A stretch of DNA of 64,000 nucleotides from Daejeonella lutea (GTDB taxonomy: Bacteria; Bacteroidota; Bacteroidia; Sphingobacteriales; Sphingobacteriaceae), in contig NZ_FUYR01000005.1 of assembly GCF_900168015.1 (NCBI RefSeq), positions 1 through 64,000 of the forward strand, given 5' to 3'. The notes beneath the pieces are model-generated. The model was not told the DNA's origin and searched no databases. It was given only the letters and a program-made list of their open reading frames with translations. Numbering within the stretch: the stretch's first letter is position 1; every line of letters begins with the position of its first letter. Position numbers and translations under genes: made by a program. This document shows, piece after piece, positions 1 through 8,836 of this stretch.

Positions 1-164
1 ATGATCTAATTTCAGGAAAAGTGCCTTTTTAGAAAAACATGAATTATCAACCGATGTTAGTTGTGCAACGGTCACCTAAAGCAAAAAGTATGTGCACTGC
101 CGGCATAAGGCGGAAAAGGACCAATTACTTTTAACATTTAATAACACTCTCCTACTTAAAACTT

Positions 165-180
165 TTCGTATTTTTACGAA
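165..180. promoter_or_regulatory. Probable BlaI-type operator upstream of blaI
   Basis: A perfect inverted repeat, TTCGTA-TTTT-TACGAA, ends 37 bases before the likely blaI start. The same core TCGTA-N4-TACGA recurs upstream of the GLPGLI operon (5768-5781). The palindrome contains TATTTTTA, one base from the Bacteroidota -7 box TAnnTTTG, so a bound repressor would cover the promoter. BlaI/MecI proteins are known to bind short palindromes as dimers; autoregulation through this site is inferred. Bases 1-164 show nothing else recognisable. Confidence 0.65.
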
Positions 181-217
181 ACCCTCGTAGATAATCCTGG
201 GTGTATAATTGATATTA

Positions 218-580
218 ATGAAGAAGTTAACCTTACAGGAAGAAGAAGTGATGCTTGCGATCTGGCAGGCGGGAAAAGGCTTTATAAAAGATTTTGTTGA
301 TCAGATGCCGGATCCTAAACCGCCTTACACAACCGTAGCTTCAACAGTCAGGAAGCTGGAACAAAAAGGCTTTGTAAGCAGCGAAAAATTTGCAAACGCT
401 TTACGCTACAGCCCTAAGGTAAAGGAAGTGGATTACAAGAAACGATTCCTCAGCGGCTTTGTAGACGACTATTTCAAAAGTTCGTATAAGGAGCTGGTCA
501 CATTTTTTGCGAAAGACAAAAAGATCAGCCCTGACGAATTGAAAGAGATCATTAATCTTATCGAAGAATCCGAAAAATAG
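218..580 (+). CDS. blaI: BlaI/MecI/CopY family transcriptional repressor
   Basis: The product of about 120 residues is a winged-helix repressor of the BlaI/MecI/CopY family. Family hallmarks are the N-terminal LTLQEEEVMLAIWQ helix and the recognition segment PPYTTVASTVRKLEQKG, followed by a C-terminal dimerisation helix rich in charged residues. I place the start at the ATG at 218; a TTG three codons earlier is possible. It lies 4 bases before the BlaR1-like gene, the standard two-gene arrangement in which the membrane peptidase triggers release of the repressor. In Bacteroidota such pairs are common and are not usually linked to beta-lactamase; no beta-lactamase gene is present here. Confidence 0.9.
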   Translation: MKKLTLQEEEVMLAIWQAGKGFIKDFVDQMPDPKPPYTTVASTVRKLEQKGFVSSEKFANALRYSPKVKEVDYKKRFLSGFVDDYFKSSYKELVTFFAKDKKISPDELKEIINLIEESEK

Positions 581-584
581 TGCT

Positions 585-2006
585 ATGCCAGCTCTCTTTA
601 TACTCCTGTTCAAAATAAATGTAGTACTTATTCTGTTCGCGGCAGCTTATTATTTCGTACTTAGAAAACTCACTTTCTACGGACTAAACCGGGCATTTTT
701 GATATTCGGAATCTTATTTTCGTCTGCATATCCGTTCATTAATATAAACACCGTATCGAGTCGCTACGATAAAATTGCCTCGATCGCACCGGCCATTGGT
801 CAGCAGGTGTCCGGATACATTCAACCCGGCAGTATATCTGTTTACTGGCAATCCGCAAATTTTGTTTTCTGGACTATTGTAGTGCTGATGGCCTTCCGAT
901 TGGCTATGCAGTTTTTCTCGCTGTATCGGATCCACAAAAATTCCAGTCCCGGGCATGCTTCAGATTATAGGATGAGAATCTTATCGGATGACCTGGGACC
1001 GTTCTCCTTTTGGCAAACGATCTACATTAACCCCAAACTTCACAGCAAAACTGACCTGGAAAATATCCTGAAACATGAAAAGGTGCATGTTGATGACTGG
1101 CACACTCTCGATATAATTCTGGCTGAGCTTTCCATTGTGTTTTACTGGTTTAATCCCGGGGTCTGGTTGATGAAGCGTGCGGTACGTGAAAATATCGAGT
1201 TTATAACTGATGCGAAGATTCTGAGAAAGGGTATTGACAAAAAAACATATCAATATAGCCTGCTTCACGCGGGCAATCTGGTGCCGGCTATGGCGATCGT
1301 AAATAATTTCAGTCTCTCGGATCTCAAAAAAAGGATCAAAATGATGAACGCCAGACGGTCGTCGCCCCTGGCTTTGTCGCGGTATCTTTTTTTACTGCCC
1401 ATTTTATTATTAACCACCCTCGCTTTTACCATCAGTAAGAAAGCCGAAATAAAAAAGATCATTTTTTCAAAGCCAATGCTGGCTATTAGTAGCCCAGAGC
1501 GCCGGGAGTCACAACCAAACCCGAAAATGAGCATGAGAAGTGCTGAGCTAAAAAGGACGCCCTCTCTAGCGCCCGCTGTCGAAAAGGATACACTGAAACG
1601 CTTTCTAATTATCGAAGCCTATGATACCGACAGCGGTTCAGTCCACTCCGAATTTGATGAGCTCCCGATGCCAAAGCCTGGCGATCGCATAAAAATGATC
1701 ACAGTTAGACGAACCGGCGAGGAAAGCCCAAGCACAATATTTTCAGACACCGACAGCTTGCGCATCCGTCCAAAGAATGTTTTTATCGTCCACCGGGAGA
1801 GCGGAGAAAACCCTCCAACTGGTATAATGAATTTTCGACATATAGCTGGGCCTGGACAATCGCCTGATACCGGCAGCAAACTTTCTGCAAAGTTCTTTCT
1901 GAATGGCGAAGAAATCTCACAGGAAGAATTCAGAAAGCTTGAATTAGCAGGTCCTGACGGTGCTGGTAGTGGTAAGAAATTGATGATTAGGGTGGAGAAA
2001 CAGTAG
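585..2006 (+). CDS. BlaR1/MecR1-like M56 family membrane metallopeptidase
   Basis: A 473-residue M56 family protein. The N-terminal half has several membrane segments (about residues 5-25, 38-55 and 93-110), then the zinc-peptidase motif HEKVH near residue 164 and an aromatic segment with FYWFNPGVW. A further membrane segment (LFLLPILLLTTLAF) near residue 265 precedes an approximately 190-residue C-terminal extracytoplasmic part. There is no penicillin-binding transpeptidase sensor domain, so the signal is unlikely to be a beta-lactam in the BlaR1 manner. By family knowledge, activation leads to inactivation of the adjacent BlaI. Co-transcription with blaI is inferred from the 4-base gap. Confidence 0.85.
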   Translation: MPALFILLFKINVVLILFAAAYYFVLRKLTFYGLNRAFLIFGILFSSAYPFININTVSSRYDKIASIAPAIGQQVSGYIQPGSISVYWQSANFVFWTIVVLMAFRLAMQFFSLYRIHKNSSPGHASDYRMRILSDDLGPFSFWQTIYINPKLHSKTDLENILKHEKVHVDDWHTLDIILAELSIVFYWFNPGVWLMKRAVRENIEFITDAKILRKGIDKKTYQYSLLHAGNLVPAMAIVNNFSLSDLKKRIKMMNARRSSPLALSRYLFLLPILLLTTLAFTISKKAEIKKIIFSKPMLAISSPERRESQPNPKMSMRSAELKRTPSLAPAVEKDTLKRFLIIEAYDTDSGSVHSEFDELPMPKPGDRIKMITVRRTGEESPSTIFSDTDSLRIRPKNVFIVHRESGENPPTGIMNFRHIAGPGQSPDTGSKLSAKFFLNGEEISQEEFRKLELAGPDGAGSGKKLMIRVEKQ

Positions 2007-2021
2007 TGTTAATAATTTGAG

Positions 2022-2131
2022 CCAAGAACCAAGAGCCAGGAATCAAGATCGGCCATATAAAACGTTTAAAAGTACCTGAATAAGCGCTTGTGTCTTGGTT
2101 CTTGGTTCCTAATTCTTGATACTTGATACTA
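2022..2131. repeat. Heptamer-repeat palindrome between convergent genes
   Basis: Left arm 2022-2049 is four 7-mers (CCAAGAA, CCAAGAG, CCAGGAA, TCAAGAT). Right arm 2093-2127 is five 7-mers of complementary type (TCTTGGT twice, TCCTAAT, TCTTGAT, ACTTGAT). The arms are inverted around a centre of about 43 bases. The right arm runs into the TAG stop codon of the minus-strand receptor gene (2129-2131). It could fold into a two-way terminator-like hairpin. Confidence 0.75.
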
Positions 2132-4786
2132 AAAATTAAATCTCGCCCTCAACATCGCAATCCTTCCTGGAATCCTGTATGATCCGGTAGTAAATGAGTT
2201 AGCGGAAAGGATCAAAGCATCAAAGGTTTTTATATTAGCCAGATTAGTTACCCCAAACTCAAGATCAGTTTTCATTTTGACCAGCTTGTATCTTAAATTT
2301 AAGTCTGCGAAAAGATATTCCAGATCCGGCTGCGTCGATTGGTGCGTATATAGGTGTTCGCCGGAAACATTGACGTATACATTTTTAAGTGTAGTAAACG
2401 ACAAGGTTGATTGCTGCCGTAACTGCTGATAATTGTTCTCCAGGCCATTGCTTACCTTCGCCTTATTATCGGTTACAGAATAATTCAGGTTATAGGATGC
2501 AGTCATGAACCGGGTTAATTTGGATTCTATACCGCCCTTATAGCTTAGGGTCCTTGAGCCGAAAGGCGTTAAAAGGCCGTTTTGAAGTTGGGCAAATGTG
2601 CTATAGTTAAAGCTCACCCCGGCATTGACCGTGCTGCTAAGCCCGAAAAGGTACTTGCTTGAACTTGCACTAAGTCCGTAGTTACGGATGTGATTTGACA
2701 ACGGCAATGCTACGCTCTGCTGTATATTATCAGTGAGCGACATTGAGGAAATGGTGTTTAAAGCTGCATCGCTGTAGTTGCCGGTAATATTGAAGAACAA
2801 CATTTGCATAGCCTTCCTGAAGTTAAAGCTTGCACCAACATTGTGTGTCCGTACTTCAGATAGGGGCGAGTTATTAGCAAAAAAAGAGCGGTAGTTTCTG
2901 AGGATTGTCCCCCGGTAGATATCATTGATCCCGCCAAGCTCGTTGCGGAACGAATAATTCATCGTAAGGTAGGTTTCGATACCGGTCAGGTACTTAACGT
3001 TGAGAGAGGGCGTCAGGAACAGGCGCCGCATAGATTTATCCAGCCTGGTTACGCCGTCCTGATACTTAATTAAATTATAGCCAAGCGGCAGACTCAGCCC
3101 CCCCTGAATTTTATCCTTTTTCAATTCATATGTACCCTCGGCATAAACCCTTGTCCTTGACCAGTTCAGATCATTAACAGCATTTGACGATAGCAATTCT
3201 GTTATCCCCGAGTTTTGGATTCGGTAAAGCTGCGAATTGATCTCCTGTTCCTGCAAACTAAACCCGGCTTTATAGGTCTGCGAAAATTGATTCTTCACGA
3301 AGGCCATCGAGGCGTAATTATTAGTAAAAAATGCTGGTTGCTTCAGCAATTGATCCAGGCCTGCATATGGCATGCCGCTATTGTTGATGTCCGCATTTAA
3401 GCCTGGCGTTATCGATAATATTTCAGGCTGGCTGATCTTATTAAGGAATGAATACAGGTTAAGGATATTCTCCGATTTTAATTTCTTCCGGTAGTTAAAC
3501 TCGTTCGAAATGTCAAAGGTCTTTTGATTAAGAGATTGATTTGCACCTGTTCCGTTAAGGACAATGCGAGATGTGGCCTGAGAAGGCAGATAATCTGCCT
3601 TAAATGTATTGTTAAGATAGTGCAGGTCGGAATTTTCATTGAGGTTAAGCTGAGTTTGCAGTTTCTGCGGCTTAAGCAAATTATCCTGCAGTTCTGTATA
3701 CCTCACCGTTTGTCCGGGAAGATATATTTCGGAAAGCTTGTCGTATTGCTGAACGCGCTCATCATATAAATAAGACACATTTGCCCGCATCTGCAGGTCT
3801 GTATTGAACTTATATAAGTTGTTTAGATTTACTAAGCCGGCAGTGTTTAAAAGTGAGCGGTTCTGAGGGAGACCAGGCACTCCGGCGGCGCCGGTCGAAA
3901 GTAAATTCGCAGGCTTGCTATTTTCCTGGCGGCGCATGAGATCAGCCATATTATGCCCCACCACATCCATACCTGGATCAACACCAATATTATTTCCTTT
4001 TATATTATTCACAAACTTGAGCTCCTTATTGAATAGCATCGCCGAAACATTCCCATCGAACTTATCCGGCGCCCCTGCTCCTGCCAAAGCGTCGCCCATC
4101 ACTTTCATTTTCGCGTCGTCCTTGATAACGAGGTTTAGTGCCACATCTTCACTCATATTGTTCTTCCGCATCATTTTGATCGGCTGATCGTTCTGGATTA
4201 CCTGAACCTTATCAACAGCGCCTTGAGGAATACTTTTTGTCGCAATGTTGTATTTGTCGTCAAGCAAATTATCGCCATCGACGTATAAGTTGGATATGGC
4301 CTTTCCGTTATAACTGATCTTCCCGCTTTCCGCGACTTCAACGCCAGGCATACGCTTAATTACATCTCCGATCGTCCGGTCCTGCTTATCCGCAAAATCG
4401 GAAGTTTTGTAACTCAAGGTATCACCATTGACCGTCAGAGCAGCACGGTTTTTCACCGTGACGGGTGCCAGATCAATAGCGTTATCCTGCAGAATTAGGT
4501 TATAGGGTTTGGTGGGATCGGTGACATTGACGCCAGCCTTTTTATATCCCAGGCTTGATGCCTCCACCCTCAGACCTTTAGCCTGATCTTTAAGACTGAA
4601 CTTGTAGACCCCGGCTGCATTGGTCCTGGTAAAGCTCAGGATGTTACCCTCCGCATCCTTTAGATTAATGCTAACAGCTTCAATAGCTTTGCCCTGGGCG
4701 TCTGTTACTTTACCATTAATAGTTTGCTGCCCAAATGCAAAACATGCGAATAGGGAAAAGCATGTCAAAATAAGGAGCTGTTTCAT
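2129..4786 (-). CDS. Carboxypeptidase-regulatory-like / TonB-dependent outer membrane barrel protein
   Basis: An 885-residue outer-membrane protein. It has a signal peptide (about residues 1-19, ending CFAFGQ), a carboxypeptidase-D-regulatory-like domain (about 20-95: GKVTDAQGKAIEAVSINL), a plug-like domain (about 120-220, with RMPGVEVAESGKISYNG and YVDGD) and a long beta-barrel ending in an aromatic residue (RARFNF). It overlaps the upstream GLPGLI gene by 4 bases, implying translational coupling. Such barrels are regularly paired with GLPGLI proteins in Bacteroidota; the substrate is unknown. With the shared palindrome at 5768, it is probably under BlaI control. Confidence 0.85.
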   Translation of the reverse strand: MKQLLILTCFSLFACFAFGQQTINGKVTDAQGKAIEAVSINLKDAEGNILSFTRTNAAGVYKFSLKDQAKGLRVEASSLGYKKAGVNVTDPTKPYNLILQDNAIDLAPVTVKNRAALTVNGDTLSYKTSDFADKQDRTIGDVIKRMPGVEVAESGKISYNGKAISNLYVDGDNLLDDKYNIATKSIPQGAVDKVQVIQNDQPIKMMRKNNMSEDVALNLVIKDDAKMKVMGDALAGAGAPDKFDGNVSAMLFNKELKFVNNIKGNNIGVDPGMDVVGHNMADLMRRQENSKPANLLSTGAAGVPGLPQNRSLLNTAGLVNLNNLYKFNTDLQMRANVSYLYDERVQQYDKLSEIYLPGQTVRYTELQDNLLKPQKLQTQLNLNENSDLHYLNNTFKADYLPSQATSRIVLNGTGANQSLNQKTFDISNEFNYRKKLKSENILNLYSFLNKISQPEILSITPGLNADINNSGMPYAGLDQLLKQPAFFTNNYASMAFVKNQFSQTYKAGFSLQEQEINSQLYRIQNSGITELLSSNAVNDLNWSRTRVYAEGTYELKKDKIQGGLSLPLGYNLIKYQDGVTRLDKSMRRLFLTPSLNVKYLTGIETYLTMNYSFRNELGGINDIYRGTILRNYRSFFANNSPLSEVRTHNVGASFNFRKAMQMLFFNITGNYSDAALNTISSMSLTDNIQQSVALPLSNHIRNYGLSASSSKYLFGLSSTVNAGVSFNYSTFAQLQNGLLTPFGSRTLSYKGGIESKLTRFMTASYNLNYSVTDNKAKVSNGLENNYQQLRQQSTLSFTTLKNVYVNVSGEHLYTHQSTQPDLEYLFADLNLRYKLVKMKTDLEFGVTNLANIKTFDALILSANSFTTGSYRIPGRIAMLRARFNF

Positions 4787-5736
4787 TTCGCTTCAGGCAG
4801 TTCTATCGGATTGTTGATTACAATGGTCGGACGTGTTACGCCAGCTGCTCCCGTAGGTCCGGAGGGCGAGCCTTGCCGTATAGTTATGTTTGCACCGCTT
4901 ATACCCCTTGCTGCCATTTGCGCCTTCATAAATCCCTGCGGGTCCTTATCGCGGGTTTCTTTTAACTTATCAAAATCCTTTTGTGTGGTTTTTATACCAT
5001 CAGCCGGCAGCTTCACCTCCGCACCGGCGTAAAGATTATTATCCATTCCACCTATCATAACAGTTGCGCCAGAGGGTCCGGTAATATGTCCCCCTGCCGC
5101 GGAAGCTTCTGCACTAACTTGTGGCTTTTCTGTGCCAGCGAACAGAAACTGAACTTCCTTCTTGTCATCATAGGCTTCAATGATCAATCCCGGCAAACCG
5201 TTCAGCTTCCACGGACCGCTTTGAAAAGGCATATCCGGAGCATACCAGGCGATCCAATTTCTGCCTTTAAACCGCGCTGTGGCTTTTTGGGTTTGAATGC
5301 CGGAAATGGTCATGGTATCTTTGGATATCTTCCAGTCAATCACCGGGGCCTTTTCTTCAATCAGGTAATTGTTAAACAAATTCTCAACGGTGATAAATTT
5401 ATTCTCCCTGGCAAAAAAATAATTGTCGGTCCGGGTGATCGGCCGGCTGGATGTCTGCTCGACCCTGATCTGAGTTGGCCCCCCGGCACTATTTTTTATT
5501 TGTTCCTGTATTTGCTTTAAGCGGTTTGCATTTTGGCTTATCTTGTCATTGCTGGTATATACAGAAGCATTTCTACCTGCAATGAGCAACATATTCTCCG
5601 TGCGCGGTTTATCACGATTTAATGTATCATGTATATGGTTAAAAGTGTAGAGCACCCGGATAAGCGCCTTGTCCGGTTCCTGTGAGTAAGCTGTAAAGCT
5701 AAATAAGATCGCACAGCAAAGTAAAAGTCGTTTCAT
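4783..5736 (-). CDS. GLPGLI family protein
   Basis: A 317-residue secreted protein with a signal peptide (about residues 1-18, ending FTAYSQ). It contains the family signature LNGLPGLIIEAYD in the middle, after a typical WYAPDMPFQSGPWK segment. GLPGLI proteins are of unknown function and confined largely to Bacteroidota. The C-terminal third is rich in Gly, Ala and Pro and ends in IELPEAK. The stop overlaps the start of the TonB-type barrel gene by 4 bases (ATGA), so the two are one operon. The operator-like palindrome lies about 32 bases upstream of the start. Confidence 0.88.
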   Translation of the reverse strand: MKRLLLCCAILFSFTAYSQEPDKALIRVLYTFNHIHDTLNRDKPRTENMLLIAGRNASVYTSNDKISQNANRLKQIQEQIKNSAGGPTQIRVEQTSSRPITRTDNYFFARENKFITVENLFNNYLIEEKAPVIDWKISKDTMTISGIQTQKATARFKGRNWIAWYAPDMPFQSGPWKLNGLPGLIIEAYDDKKEVQFLFAGTEKPQVSAEASAAGGHITGPSGATVMIGGMDNNLYAGAEVKLPADGIKTTQKDFDKLKETRDKDPQGFMKAQMAARGISGANITIRQGSPSGPTGAAGVTRPTIVINNPIELPEAK

Positions 5737-5767
5737 ATCAGTTTTTAATTAATTTTCTATTTAACTA

Positions 5768-5781
5768 TCGTAAATCTACGA
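5768..5781. promoter_or_regulatory. Second BlaI-type operator, upstream of the GLPGLI operon
   Basis: TCGTA-AATC-TACGA, an inverted repeat with the same half-site and 4-base spacer as the palindrome at 165-180. Read on the minus strand, the flank is also alike: both sites follow CTACT and an A-rich stretch ending in CTTT. The core contains TAGATTTA on the minus strand, again one base from TAnnTTTG. Placement about 32 bases before the start codon mirrors the blaI site, supporting co-regulation. Confidence 0.6.
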
Positions 5782-5894
5782 AAGTTTAGTAGCTCTGTGA
5801 GGAGTTTAACAAATTTTAACAGTTGGGGACGAAGGAGGAGGCAGGAAGTATGAGGTATGATGGATTTCCGTGAACTGAAGTCGGATGACAAGGC

Positions 5895-6092
5895 GAGATT
5901 GCTTCACTGCGTTCTCAATGACAAGAGCACTTTTTAAAAAAAGGCAGGGGTGGAAGGGCCGCGCCCTTCCACCCCTGCCCAATCCTCGCTATTAACGCCT
6001 GTCATTGCGAGGAGGTACGGCCAAGCAATCTGTTGACCGTTGGTCTGCAACAGCACATGTCATTGCCCTGAGGCACGAGGAAAGAATCGCCC
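5895..6092. repeat. Dispersed-repeat cluster with GTCATTGCGAGG / GCAATC arms
   Basis: This gene-free stretch holds three copies of a degenerate repeat. One is inverted (5895-5922, GATTGCTTC...CAATGAC) and two are direct (6001-6030, GTCATTGCGAGG...AAGCAATC; and about 6059-6090). Elements with GTCATTGCGAGG and GAAGCAATC ends are seen between genes in many Bacteroidota, recalled from general experience. The inverted copies flank a strong central hairpin (5943-5979). The layout resembles a non-autonomous palindromic element. Confidence 0.55.
5943..5979. repeat. Perfect 17-bp GC-rich hairpin
   Basis: Stem 5943-5959 pairs without mismatch to 5963-5979 around a 3-base loop (CGC). The stem begins GGCAGGGGTGGAAGGG. 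It is preceded by TTTTTAAAAAAA but followed by no T-run, so it is a poor classical terminator. It sits in the centre of the dispersed repeat cluster and is probably its core. Confidence 0.7.
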
Positions 6093-6125
6093 ATCATATA
6101 TTGACGGCGTTATCTATCAAACAAG

Positions 6126-6155
6126 AAAAGGCCGACCGCTAACTGTCGACCTTTT
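6126..6155 (-). terminator. Probable terminator of the SusCD/EEP operon
   Basis: Stem AAAAGG-C-CGAC (6126-6136) pairs with GTCG-A-CCTTTT (6145-6155), one internal mismatch. On the minus strand the stem is followed by TTTTCTTGTTTG. It lies about 30 bases beyond the stop of the minus-strand phosphatase gene. Confidence 0.6.
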
Positions 6156-6187
6156 GAATATTGATTGGTTTTAGTCTGCCAAGTCTC

Positions 6188-7021
6188 TCACAACGTCACC
6201 GTAGCAGCCACAGGAAAGTGATCTGAAGGAAACTTACCAAAGTAAGTATCAGTCAGGATACCCCACCTGTTTGCTTTAAAGTGCTTCGATATAAAGATAT
6301 GGTCGATCACTCCCTTACCGCGCGGCACCCTGAATCCGTTAGAGGATGAGTTATTCTCATATGGATATTTTACGTCTTTATAAGAATCCCTTAATATCCC
6401 GGAATTTGCGATAGTCTGATACCATTCGCTTTCACGGCCACCGTTAAAATCTCCTGTTAACAAGACAGGGTCGTTGCCCGCGATTTCTTTGATCTTTTGG
6501 ACCATTAACTTGCCGCTTTCCTTACGAGCGATTACTCCCTGATGATCAAAATGCACATTAAAGAGATAGAACTTCTTTTTGCTTTTGACCTCCTGAAGCT
6601 GCACCCATGAGGCAATGCGGTTACAGCAGGTAGCATCCCAACCCTTACCAGGTACATCCGGTGTTGCTGAAAGCCAGAAATCACCACTCTTCAGCAACTT
6701 GAACATCTCTTTCTTATAGTAAATAGAGGAATGTTCTCCACCGTCCTTTCCGTCATCACGCCCTTTACCGTAAACGGCATATTCAGGAAGTGCAGCACTA
6801 ATGTCATTCAGCTGGTTCTTTAACGCCTCCTGCACTCCGAATACATCGAAGTCGTGGTAACGAATCAGATTCGCAACCACCGGTGCCCGGGCAACCCAAA
6901 GGTTGCCCGAATCACGTGGATTATCATACCTGACATTGAAAGTGCCAACTTTTAACGATTGGGAATTGGCCAAAGCGACAGTGAAAACGAAAATTGCTGT
7001 TAAAATTGATTTTATTTTCAT
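6188..7021 (-). CDS. Secreted endonuclease/exonuclease/phosphatase family protein
   Basis: A 277-residue exported protein: signal peptide about residues 1-20 (ending VALANSQ), then an EEP (DNase I/sphingomyelinase-like) fold. Metal-site and catalytic motifs are visible in order: FNVRYDN, VFGVQEAL, NVHFDHQG, LLTGDFNGG, VIDHIFIS and SDHFPVAA, so the active site appears intact. Members cleave phosphodiester or phosphomonoester bonds in nucleic acids, inositol phosphates or lipids; the substrate cannot be told from sequence. It lies 24 bases after susD in the same orientation, so it probably acts with the SusC/SusD importer. Confidence 0.85.
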   Translation of the reverse strand: MKIKSILTAIFVFTVALANSQSLKVGTFNVRYDNPRDSGNLWVARAPVVANLIRYHDFDVFGVQEALKNQLNDISAALPEYAVYGKGRDDGKDGGEHSSIYYKKEMFKLLKSGDFWLSATPDVPGKGWDATCCNRIASWVQLQEVKSKKKFYLFNVHFDHQGVIARKESGKLMVQKIKEIAGNDPVLLTGDFNGGRESEWYQTIANSGILRDSYKDVKYPYENNSSSNGFRVPRGKGVIDHIFISKHFKANRWGILTDTYFGKFPSDHFPVAATVTL

Positions 7022-7045
7022 ATTTCTGATTTTAAAACCATCGAA

Positions 7046-8815
7046 CTACCAGCCAGGATTTTGCCCCAGTTTAGGATTTTTCAACACATCCACTTGAGGA
7101 ATTGGATAGAAATACTGTTTGTCATTCCATTTCCGGGATATTTCATTCATCCAGGTTAATTCACCGGATGTGCCGTTTTTCAGTCGTTGTGAATTTACCG
7201 CAGTACCTATTGTCGGAGATACATCCACAAAGGTTACACCGGCAATATTTGCTGGTTTTGTACCAGAATAAAATAGTACATCCATAACACCGTCTTCATT
7301 CAGGTCCATTGGTGTATTAAGAGCAGGAACGTAAAATCCATTCCATTCCATCTGCATGAGCGGACCACGTTTCCATCTTAAGAGATCAGGGAAACGGTGA
7401 CCTTCTAGACTCAGTTCAATACCCCGTTCACGTCTTACTTCAAGAATGGTAGCATCAGATATACCCGGGAAATAATTAGTCATCAGATAGGGATCCGCTA
7501 TTGTTGGTTTTGTTGTCAATCCCCCTGTAATACCTCCTCTGGCACGAAGAACACCAACAGTACTAGCCCATTCAGCATCTGTAAGTGTCCCAAGCTCGGC
7601 TTTCGCCTCGGCATAATTCAACAGAACTTCCGCAAAGCGAAACAAAGGAATTGAATTATTATTCAATGCACCAGCGTCATAATACATGTCATCCAAAGAG
7701 AATTTGATCGGGTGATAGCCGGTAAAGGTATAAGTGAATACCGGTGGCGCTGCAACCTGTACTCCTCCATTAACTCTCTTATAACTCCCCATTCGAATCG
7801 TCTGCTGTAACCTAAGATCTCTGTTCTTCACTTCGTCCTTGAACACCATTGTTGGATATGCAGGATTGTTTGTAAAAGGAGTACCATCCCGGTTGAGGTA
7901 AGTATTAACAAACGTGCGGATTAGACTTGCTTTGGCACCATAAGTACCACTTGTCCACCACCAATTGGCATCGTTCAAAACATTAAGCGTAATATCCGTA
8001 ACAGCCGCCATCATAACCTCGTTAGCTACCGGTGCGGGGTTAGTAAATACCAGCCGGTAGGAAGCACCTGGCCCTCCTGTTGAATTGATCGTATAAGTTC
8101 CCTTATCCATCACAACTTTCGAAGCTGCTGCAGCATTGGTCAGCCATGCATTGGCCGTGCTCTGAAGATTCAGCTGAGTATGGTATTTCCTGAAAGTTCC
8201 TTCGAACAGACAGATCCTGGATTTCAGCGCAAAAGCGATGTCACGGGTAACAGTACTTCTCGAATTATCAGCTGTGGCTCTCAGATTTGCACACGCATAA
8301 TCAATATCTGCCAGTACCGAATCCATTACAAGAGTGCGGGAATCCCGCCCGTTGTATAAAGCCGGATCATTTACGTCCAATGGCTTTCCAATCCATGGCA
8401 CATCGCCAAAGCGCTTTACTTTCTCAAAATAAAAATAAGCGCGGAAAAATTTCGCCAGCCCCATATAATGTCTTCGGCTCTCAGCACTGACACCAGGACC
8501 CGTGTTATTTTCGATAAAGTAATTTATATTCCGGAGGTCACCCCAACTCCAGCCTGAGCTCAGGGATGGAGCAAATGCATTCTCCTGTATAAATGTTGGA
8601 ACAGCTTTTACTGCGAGGTAATCCGACATAGCATCAAGACTGGTAGAAGTACCCGGCAAAATTCCGTAAAATGAATTTGCATATAGCTGCAAGCCGTTAT
8701 CACTTCCAAACACCGCTGATTTCGATGTGGTCGACTCAGGTTCCTGCTCCAGTTTTTCGCAAGCAGCCACAAAAAGCATGAGTGGCAGCAGCAATAAATA
8801 ATAGTTTATTTTCAT
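7046..8815 (-). CDS. RagB/SusD family nutrient-uptake lipoprotein
   Basis: A 589-residue SusD-like lipoprotein. It has a lipoprotein signal (LMLFVAAC, lipid-anchored Cys near residue 19), followed by an acidic EKLEQEPES stretch typical of surface-exported Bacteroidota lipoproteins. Family features are a helical TPR-like core, the segment FRFAEVLLNYAEAKAELG and the C-terminal RRERGIELSLEGHRFPDLLRWKRG. It binds substrate at the surface and caps the SusC barrel. It lies 21 bases after susC. There are no glycoside hydrolases nearby; the partner enzyme is the EEP protein. Confidence 0.93.
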   Translation of the reverse strand: MKINYYLLLLPLMLFVAACEKLEQEPESTTSKSAVFGSDNGLQLYANSFYGILPGTSTSLDAMSDYLAVKAVPTFIQENAFAPSLSSGWSWGDLRNINYFIENNTGPGVSAESRRHYMGLAKFFRAYFYFEKVKRFGDVPWIGKPLDVNDPALYNGRDSRTLVMDSVLADIDYACANLRATADNSRSTVTRDIAFALKSRICLFEGTFRKYHTQLNLQSTANAWLTNAAAASKVVMDKGTYTINSTGGPGASYRLVFTNPAPVANEVMMAAVTDITLNVLNDANWWWTSGTYGAKASLIRTFVNTYLNRDGTPFTNNPAYPTMVFKDEVKNRDLRLQQTIRMGSYKRVNGGVQVAAPPVFTYTFTGYHPIKFSLDDMYYDAGALNNNSIPLFRFAEVLLNYAEAKAELGTLTDAEWASTVGVLRARGGITGGLTTKPTIADPYLMTNYFPGISDATILEVRRERGIELSLEGHRFPDLLRWKRGPLMQMEWNGFYVPALNTPMDLNEDGVMDVLFYSGTKPANIAGVTFVDVSPTIGTAVNSQRLKNGTSGELTWMNEISRKWNDKQYFYPIPQVDVLKNPKLGQNPGW

Positions 8816-8836
8816 AATTCTAGTTTCTAGATATTA

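Noticed and set aside
218-2006. Beta-lactam resistance system
   Set aside because: BlaI and an M56 peptidase are present, but there is no beta-lactamase and the peptidase lacks a penicillin-binding sensor domain.
4981-5520. Plus-strand open frame of 179 codons
   Set aside because: It lies antisense within the GLPGLI gene, which has a clear family signature; the plus-strand product has no recognisable domain.
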